Below, piece after piece: positions 57,519-64,000 of a stretch of 64,000 nucleotides of DNA. Position 1 is the first letter of the stretch, and each line of letters starts with the position of its first letter. Origin of the DNA: Sepiola atlantica (taxonomy: Eukaryota > Mollusca > Cephalopoda > Sepiida > Sepiolidae); contig OY744516.1 in the NCBI GenBank assembly GCA_963556195.1, forward strand, positions 31,185,793 to 31,249,792. Reading direction: 5' to 3'. A model generated the notes under the pieces. That model did no database searches and was not told where the DNA came from. It was given only the letters and a program-made list of their open reading frames with translations. Both the position numbers and the translations under genes were made by a program.

Positions 57519-58400
57519 GCTCTCCGTTCAAAAGTACTGTAGGCAAAAAAACAAATATTATTTCAATAAATAAAACAAATATGCTCATTCTTTCTTTATT
57601 CATTTATTTAAAATTGTAGCAATTGTTTATTTAACAATAAATATTATCTGTCTTTTTACCGTAAAACTAATTGTCATCTTCAACTTAATATCTCTTTATA
57701 AATGTGTTTTCTATTTTAGTCGACGGGGCGAAAAAAATTGATTTTGGAACTATTCATTTTAAATGGGTAAAGTCGGAATTACTTACCTTAACGACATCAT
57801 CATATTTACTAATCAGACGATCTCATTGTTTATGTGTACCAAAAGTGACGTACGTACGAACATGAAGTGGCTGTGCGCATGTATTTAATTGTGTCGTTTA
57901 TCTCAATTGCAGTAATATTAAACCTTTCTTTCATATACAAAATACAAGAACTTCAGACCGGTAATATATTCAGCATATACACGCGATATACGTACTAGGC
58001 ATACAATTTGCATATTCATTTACAAAATGACATATCATTAATTCATCATTCGTTATTAGTGTTTTCTAATCCAATTACTATTTTCATTTTATTATTAAAC
58101 AGTTTTACTTCCACATATATTTTACATCGTGAATAAAAAAAAATAGTTTTTTGAGTTAGAAGCTTTTTCAGATAAACTTATTTCTGAGGAATGCGATTTG
58201 GGTAAATAAAATACCTCAACAAAATGACGCATATATAAATGCACAGAAACCACGGCCATGTGAACAACAAAATTATGAAATTTGCAAATTTCATAAGTAA
58301 AGTTTTTTTTTACTTTTCTAGTTGTTTTTTTTTTCTCATTATATCGCGGTCGACCATAAACGGCAAATAATTCAATTCAAGGTTAGGACCAGGTGCTTCT
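57516..58400. other. AT-rich stretch, probably the interior of a Helitron
   Basis: No coding frame. It leads to a Helitron 3' end at 58440, but the 5' end could not be placed. Confidence 0.4.
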
Positions 58401-58404
58401 TGAA

Positions 58405-58440
58405 TTATTCTACTTTCCTGGGCAACGCCGGTTTTGCTAG
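58405..58440 (+). mobile_element. Helitron 3' end
   Basis: ACTTTCCTGGGCAACGCCGG then TTTTGCTAG|T resembles the termini at 9390, 14584 and 30593 (GGGCAACGCCGGG core). The hairpin is partly degraded. Confidence 0.6.
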
Positions 58441-58741
58441 TGAGTAATAAAATGTACTCACCTTGCAAAAGTTTAACGGTTTTATCCGATCGTCAAAAGT
58501 GTCGATTTATGTGTAATTTGGTATCAAGCAAATGAACACCAGGGAGTTATCTACCCATATTTTTTTTTAATTATTTTTTTAAATTTTACATATTGTTTAG
58601 TTTTGCTTAGTATTTTTCTTTAAATTTTATTCGAAAATTTTTTTCATTCTACAATTTTTATTTATTTACCTTTGTTTTATATATTAATTGTTAATTTTTG
58701 TTCACGTTGTTTTATATTTAATATTTTTCTTCTTCTTTCGT

Positions 58742-58893
58742 GTGAATCAGATGATTCTGGTGTTGGCATTAGTTTCCCCGATGCTTTTCTAGTTATAAAT
58801 CTTTCTGGAAAGACATCCCTACGTGAAAGTGGTACTGTGGAACCGACTGGACTCGAACTTGGAACACCAGTTAACCACTGTCACCTCCCTTAA
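58742..58893 (-). mobile_element. tRNA-derived SINE
   Basis: Minus strand: AAGGGAGGTGACAGTGGTTA then ACTGGTGTTCCAAGTTCGAG (B box) and TCCAGTCGGTTCCACAGTAC, body CACTTTCACGTAGGGATGTC, ending ACACCAGAATCATCTGA. Same family as 61960-62140 and 52388-52530; the A-to-B spacing is shortened by a deletion. Confidence 0.65.
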
Positions 58894-58918
58894 TATTTAT
58901 TGTTAATTATTAAGATAA

Positions 58919-59070
58919 TTTTTTTTTTTTTTTTTTTTTTTTTCATTTTTATATATTTCTTCTTTATTTTTTCTTTCGTTTTATATTTTTTCCCCTCATT
59001 TTCTCTCGTTTTCTTTTCTTTCATTTAATCTTATTTTTTCTTTCTCTTTTCCCTTTTTCTGTACTTTTAT
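58919..59070. repeat. T-rich tract with poly-T
   Basis: Poly-T at 58919-58942, then TTC/TTT-rich sequence to 59070. Confidence 0.85.
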
Positions 59071-59689
59071 TCTTCCCTTCACCCTATCATAGGGTTAGAA
59101 TATCTTTCCCCTCACATCGTCAAACAAAACGCGTTCCATTATTCCAAACAGTCAAACCTTATGCAATGGAGACAAATAAAGCCATTGTGTGGCCATTCTT
59201 GACTCTGGTCAGGCGGACACTTCCTGCCCTGTTTGATCAGCGACAGATACTCGAATCGACCAGCACGCTGACCGGTTTAACGAATCCGATGTCTGACTGT
59301 ATCAACACCCACGTGGGAAACCAACCGGCTTACCAACGACACCCGCATACCCAACTCGTGTGCAGGCGATCGTGTTCCCCTCTATAGATATATCATAAAT
59401 CAGCATCCCATGTCAAAATCTGTCACTCTTGAAAAGAAAAAAAGAAGAAAACGATGCCTTTGCAAACTATGAGCAGGCATGAACAACCCTTTTCCTTTTG
59501 TTGTTCAAAGTGTCCCGATTTTTTTCACTACGGAAGATCATGAGTGCAAGTATCTGATTTGGAAAAAGATAAAAACTTGAATATTAAATTCCGCCAACAC
59601 TGTTTGATAACACTACGCGATTATCACGTATAATTACAGTCATTGAATTATTAAGAGTCCCTATTTGCTTGCCTCCCCACAAGTGCCAA
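59071..59689. other. Unassigned, locally higher GC
   Basis: 59150-59390 has an open frame of 73 codons and balanced composition, but I recognise no domain. Confidence 0.45.
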
Positions 59690-59876
59690 GTTTGATACAT
59701 GATCGGTTTCTAATTTGGAGAAAATCCAGCTCCCCCATAAGAAGCACTCTGAATTGGTACACAAATAAAAATTGCGTCAGTCTAGAAGGGCTTCATCTTC
59801 AGTGACCAATTACAAAAAAGATCCAATATAGTATCACAACAGATACTACACTTTGATCTCAGCCAGAAGGAATCGT
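59690..59876 (-). mobile_element. U2-headed SINE-like element, body type B
   Basis: Minus strand: TTCCTTCTGGCTGAGATCAA then AGTGTAGTATCTGTTGTGAT (U2 head), body GCCCTTCTAGACTGACGCAA, ACCAATTCAGAGTGCTTCTT and GGGGGAGCTGGATTTTCTCC. The body aligns with 6752-6935. Confidence 0.75.
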
Positions 59877-60247
59877 TATGAGACTTGTAATCGCTTTCTT
59901 TCGTTAGTGTCCTGGGTTAATATGCAGTTTTATTTCTCTTGAATGTTTGGAGAGTTGCAGATTAACTCTGAGAAACGTTGAAAAACAACAGCGAATGACG
60001 TTGGCTAATGTTATTGTTCTGACTAGTATACCCACAATGAATACGACATTAATAAGTAATGAAGGTTAGTCGAAAAACTTAATAGTTATAACCCTTCGTC
60101 ACCGGCTTTCCTAAACTGTTTTGAGTGTGAGAAAGAAAGAAACTGTTATTCACGATGTCCTATTGACATTATATCTTAAAACTTAGATCTACATATGTTC
60201 CATCACAGATGTTGAGCACTCTCTCGAACTAATTCACACACATAAGT

Positions 60248-60248
60248 G

Positions 60249-60284
<36 letters not shown>

Positions 60285-60308
60285 CATGCTATATATATAT
60301 AATACATG

Positions 60309-60361
<53 letters not shown>
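60248..60361. repeat. (TA)n microsatellites
   Basis: Two arrays separated by ACATGCT repeats. Confidence 0.9.
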
Positions 60362-60364
<3 letters not shown>

Positions 60365-61372
60365 CAAGTTAGTTGAAAAAAACCAATAAGCTGCTCGATC
60401 GTAGGTTCTACAAGATCTAGTATAAAGTATTTTATTTGAAAATTATGCATTACGTGTGCATGTTTGTATGTTTTTATGTCTAGAAAAGGCTTTCTAGATA
60501 CTCAACACACCATAAAGTTGAAATTTTCCGAATCTCCAGCTTTCGGATCCATAATATCGAAAATTTGAAAAAAAAAAACATCGATTTATTCGTGCTGAAT
60601 TGATACGGAATTTTGCGGGGTTGGAGAGATACCAAATTTCATCGTTTTCCCCCACATGTTCACCGATCCCCGATTTCTAACCGTTCAAGTGACCTATTTT
60701 TCATCATTTTTTGTACTCTGCCCGTTTGGGCCTTTGGATACCGACAAAGTACCACGACCTCAAAGTTGATGGTTCGATCTCCACCGACTATGGATCCTGC
60801 TGATTTTACCTATCATAGCGGTAATCATCAGTACATGTTAAACGATTTTGCAGTCAAACGGGACACGTGACTAGAAAAATTAAAAATTAAATAAACAGAT
60901 GAACCTTAAATGTACAGATAAAAAACAAACATGGATGGACCTATGATTGCGATTTTCAAACGTGTGAAAGTTTTACGAAATTTTAGTTTGCGCCATAATG
61001 TTATTCATAATGTTGCTACTGTTAAAAGATACTCTATATAATTGTCCTGACAATATTGTGAGTAAGGTCACACAAATTATGACTAAAAAAGTTGAATTGT
61101 TACTGCTGAAACTATGTTCGTATCAAGTTGACACTCCGAAAATCTAGAGAGGTAATCTTAAGTAATGACTTAGACATATAAGCGAAATAAACACTATACC
61201 GCCCCAACCTGCACATCCGATTGACACTATAACACCTGGAGAAGTAACCCCTTCGACTGATTCTGAACTAGTGACTGTGATTGACACGATTTCGTCTCAC
61301 GCCACGTCTCGGCCAATCAAAACAACAACTTGGTGTCCGGACTCAGCCAATTAGAGAAAGTAATCCGAAGAC
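60362..61372. other. Unassigned repeat-like sequence
   Basis: A weak tRNA-like head lies at 60735-60790 (ACCACGACCTCAAAGTTGAT then GGTTCGATCTCC). No gene recognised. Confidence 0.4.
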
Positions 61373-61959
61373 TAGTGTTGAGGCGATTAATCGGAATCGG
61401 AATTGGGAATCGGAAAAATCGTAACATTTTTGGTTATCGGAATCGGTATCGGACTTGGAAAATGAAAGCGTATTTTCCGATTCCAATAAACGATTCTTTT
61501 AATTAATTTTCTATTAATTAATTTTCTATTGTTAGTACTGATGGTAACATGATGAATTGAAACTACCAGTAAAACTAAAAATGATGGATCATAATAACGG
61601 ATTTATGTAAATCATTGCACTGGATAAATAAGAAAAAATGACACAAGTGAAAATATAGATGAAAATTTCACAATAAATGTATTACAATCTTGTATACAAT
61701 AAATAAAGGGAAACCATTAAGAAGTTTGGCAAATTATAAAGAAAAATATATCTACATTTAAAGGTAAATAAGGACTCCCCGCTCTCCCCCTCCCGAGGAA
61801 ATGAAATTCTACCTTTTTAGGCTATTTTCTAATCAGAATCGGAATCTGTAATATAATCGGAATTGGGAATTTAGAACGGAATCGGTAATTGTATCGGAAT
61901 CGGAAAAATATCGGATTTATCATATAGTAAAAAGTAAATTCGTATGAATCAGAATGGTA

Positions 61960-62140
61960 CAACTTTGTTGACTGGTTTGATTCTGTTGTCGGCATTCTTG
62001 CAGGAGGCACCACATAATGGTTACCAACATTCCTAAGTGAAAGTGATATTATGGAATCGACTGGATTCGAACTTAGCACACCCAGGTCGTCAGTACGCGT
62101 CTTTATCCACTTAACCACCGCCCCCTCCCTGGAATTGTCA
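61960..62140 (-). mobile_element. tRNA-derived SINE, best copy
   Basis: Minus strand: AGGGAGGGGGCGGTGGTTAA then GTGGATAAAGACGCGTACTG (A box), GTGCTAAGTTCGAATCCAGT (B box), body CCATAATATCACTTTCACTT and AGGAATGTTGGTAACC. A/B boxes are near consensus and properly spaced; the acceptor stem is not closed. Confidence 0.7.
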
Positions 62141-62770
62141 CATGACTACTCAATACCAAATACTATAAAAATCAGCCTTATTTCGCTGTCAGGAAAATGT
62201 CCTGGTGTCTAGTCTAACGCGTCTCTCCAACGAACAACGACTCAGGTAGCACGAGCAGTGAAACAATAACCATTCAACGCTTCTCTTCAGTGATGAACCC
62301 ATCAACAACTCCAGCTTACTCTAGCTCCAACAATATTTGCTCTAGAGACATCTGACTCAGGCTCGCCTCAGACGATAAACTGCATTTCTCGCGATAAGTT
62401 TTTTCTATGACTACAAACTATATGTGATAAATTGCCCTTCGCATGACGAACACTTCCTAACGAACGACATAGTAAGCTATTTAAGCGAGTAACAAGTAGT
62501 ATTTTGTTCACGAAATAAAACACTGATTTTTATATTACACCCGAATTGTCTCCTTCTGTTGTATTTAATGCCAATGATACTGCTAGTATCGTGCAAGTCA
62601 GATGAAGTGCATCTTCATGTAAATTCCCAACATTATGCATGCATAGCAAGACGTGCACTCGCAGAGACAGGAACATAAAATACGTGACGTTTTGTCGCTG
62701 CAGTAAAGCCGAAAAGTGTAGAAATCTAAATAAGTAAATCAAAAAAGGGAACAATTAGAAGTTTTTATAT

Positions 62771-62771
<1 letters not shown>

Positions 62772-62822
<51 letters not shown>
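62772..62822. repeat. (TA)n microsatellite
   Basis: Pure array. Confidence 0.95.
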
Positions 62823-62827
<5 letters not shown>

Positions 62828-63061
62828 GCATTTTTCGTAACGTGCTGGAATTGTGTATTAAATGTGATTTTGTAAATTATTTTGAAAATCATTGACTTTT
62901 TTATAGACAACCCTAACCCTAACTCCAACCCCTAATAATGTGGCTCTTCCGCACATTTAAAGTGGTTTAGTAATAGTATCGGAATTTGGAATTTAGAACA
63001 GAATCGGTGATTGTATTGGAATCGAGGAAAATATTGTAATCGTCTCACCACTACTCAAGAC

Positions 63062-63529
63062 CAAATACTATAAAAATCAGTCTTAACTGGTTTGGCAACC
63101 TCACACATCCAATGGTTCCGGAGATTCATATTTTTAACATTTTCAGCTATTTTACAGCTATTTTGCCGTCTATGAGAAATGTGTTACTAATCAAATATTG
63201 TTCGTTGACCTTTAATTAGTTCCTGAAGAGTTTAACCTTGGACATATGAATGCATACAAAACTACCATGAGCTACTGGAGTTGACTCCTTTTTATTTTGA
63301 TGTTTGTTTGCTAGCGTGAGCCATGGTACACTAGACAACATCTTGTCTATCTCATTAGTCGCATGGCCCTCGTTACACTATGAACTCTTAAGCTCTCCAG
63401 TAGACGGTATGGTGCACCGAATCTACCTGTGAAAGTAAACAACTTAAGCATGAATAAATTAAACCCCATTAAAAACAATTTAAAAATAGAGCATTGATTG
63501 TCTTTATTCTCTTTATAAAATTATTTATA
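63062..63529. other. No recognisable feature
   Basis: Mixed sequence, no coding frame. Confidence 0.5.
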
Positions 63530-64000
63530 ATTATCATCATATTCGGTTTAACGTCCTATTTAAATTCTGACATACGTTGACCGGCTTTTAGAAATGAACT
63601 TCCAAACACATCTATTTCTGTCCATGTCTTTATTTACGCCCCTTTCATTTCAAAGCAATCTTTATCACTTCTCTCTTTTCAACTGACCTTGCTACGTCAA
63701 CTATTCTGTACATCTATTTACCCAAGAACTCTCATGTATTCTTACAACGTGACCATAGCAACCAAGTCATCTGTTCCGCACACATCTTCCTATACTGTCT
63801 AGATGTGATCTTCTTCTGAGATCATCATATCTAAGCATGTCTTCCAGACTCACATTACAAACCCATCGTATAATTCTCATACATATCATTTCTCTTCATG
63901 CAACGCATGTCCTCAAATCTCACTGGCCAGGTTTTACTTCCATACATCATCACACTGTGTATACATGCCTGGTAGACACTTTACTTAGTCAAAATTTAAA
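63530..64000 (-). pseudogene. LINE 3' end relic, cut by the window edge
   Basis: The minus strand reads VYQACIHSVMMYGSKTWPVR then FEDMRCMKRND, LRRRSHLDSIGRCVRN, WVNRCTE and NKDMDRNRCV with stops, ending near a CGGTTTAACGTCC 3' tail (plus-strand view) and ATCATCATA. YGSxTW, RxxGH-type and basic C-terminal pieces are typical of LINE polymerase ends. More of it lies beyond 64000. Confidence 0.7.

Larger units (their letters stand above)
61373..63053. mobile_element. Candidate non-autonomous hAT-like element
   Basis: Left end TAGTGTTGAGGCGATTAATC and right end, reversed, TAGTGGTGAGACGATTACAA form an imperfect ~18 bp inverted repeat of hAT type. Flanks CCGAAGAC and CTCAAGAC agree at 6 of 8 positions, fitting a decayed 8-bp target duplication. 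The interior holds many ATCGGAATCGG iterations, a SINE and a (TA)n array. No transposase. Confidence 0.55.

Noticed and set aside
62905..62932. Telomere-like CCCTAA repeats (also TTAGGG at 31482)
   Set aside because: Only two to three units each, too short to call interstitial telomere.

Overview
This window is non-coding eukaryotic nuclear DNA packed with transposable-element relics. I found no credible host protein-coding gene, rRNA, functional tRNA or CRISPR array. Its makeup suggests a lophotrochozoan, most likely a cephalopod mollusc. The signs are dozens of long (TA)n arrays, often fused to (CA)n or (GA)n, many Penelope-like (PLE) fragments, CR1/jockey-like LINE relics, Helitrons and tRNA-headed SINEs. 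That host call is inference; no gene fixes the species.

Layout. 0-6 kb: LINE tails, a purine-rich tract, a (CA)-rich tract and a LINE RT relic (4.2-6.0 kb) split by a U2-headed element. 6-9.4 kb: U2-headed elements, a ~1.3 kb block repeated at 53.8-55.1 kb, and a Helitron (8399-9390). 9.4-10.7 kb: PLE terminal units in direct and inverted order. 11-16.2 kb: microsatellites, a second Helitron and a MITE-like inverted repeat. 16.6-21 kb: a LINE tail, a mariner fragment and little else. 21.0-26.3 kb: PLE relics with a GIY-YIG-type C-terminus, two of them joined head to head, one split by a minus-strand Helitron. 27.6-30.6 kb: another PLE C-terminus, its 3' region and a third Helitron. 32.5-47.1 kb: a nested segmental duplication with a ~5 kb tandem unit and sub-blocks present up to five times. 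It carries about ten copies of a ~110 bp module that can fold as a three-way junction, plus U2-headed elements at the same site in some copies only. 47.2-50.8 kb: the longest PLE RT/GIY-YIG relic. 51.5-52.3 kb: a second purine tract. 52.4-53.7 kb: two U2-type elements in inverted orientation. 55.3 kb: a mariner-like MITE. 56.1-57.5 kb: a second PLE lineage with a YVDD reverse transcriptase. 58.4-64 kb: a Helitron end, SINEs, a hAT-like element and a LINE tail.

Three signals stand out. (1) The first ~45 nt of U2 snRNA heads at least three unrelated repeat bodies. (2) The structured module in the 32-46 kb duplication fits no repeat class I recognise. (3) PLE fragments of different lineages stop at the same early N-terminal codons exactly where a (TA)n array starts. 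No element here looks able to move on its own: every RT relic has stops, frameshifts or deletions.
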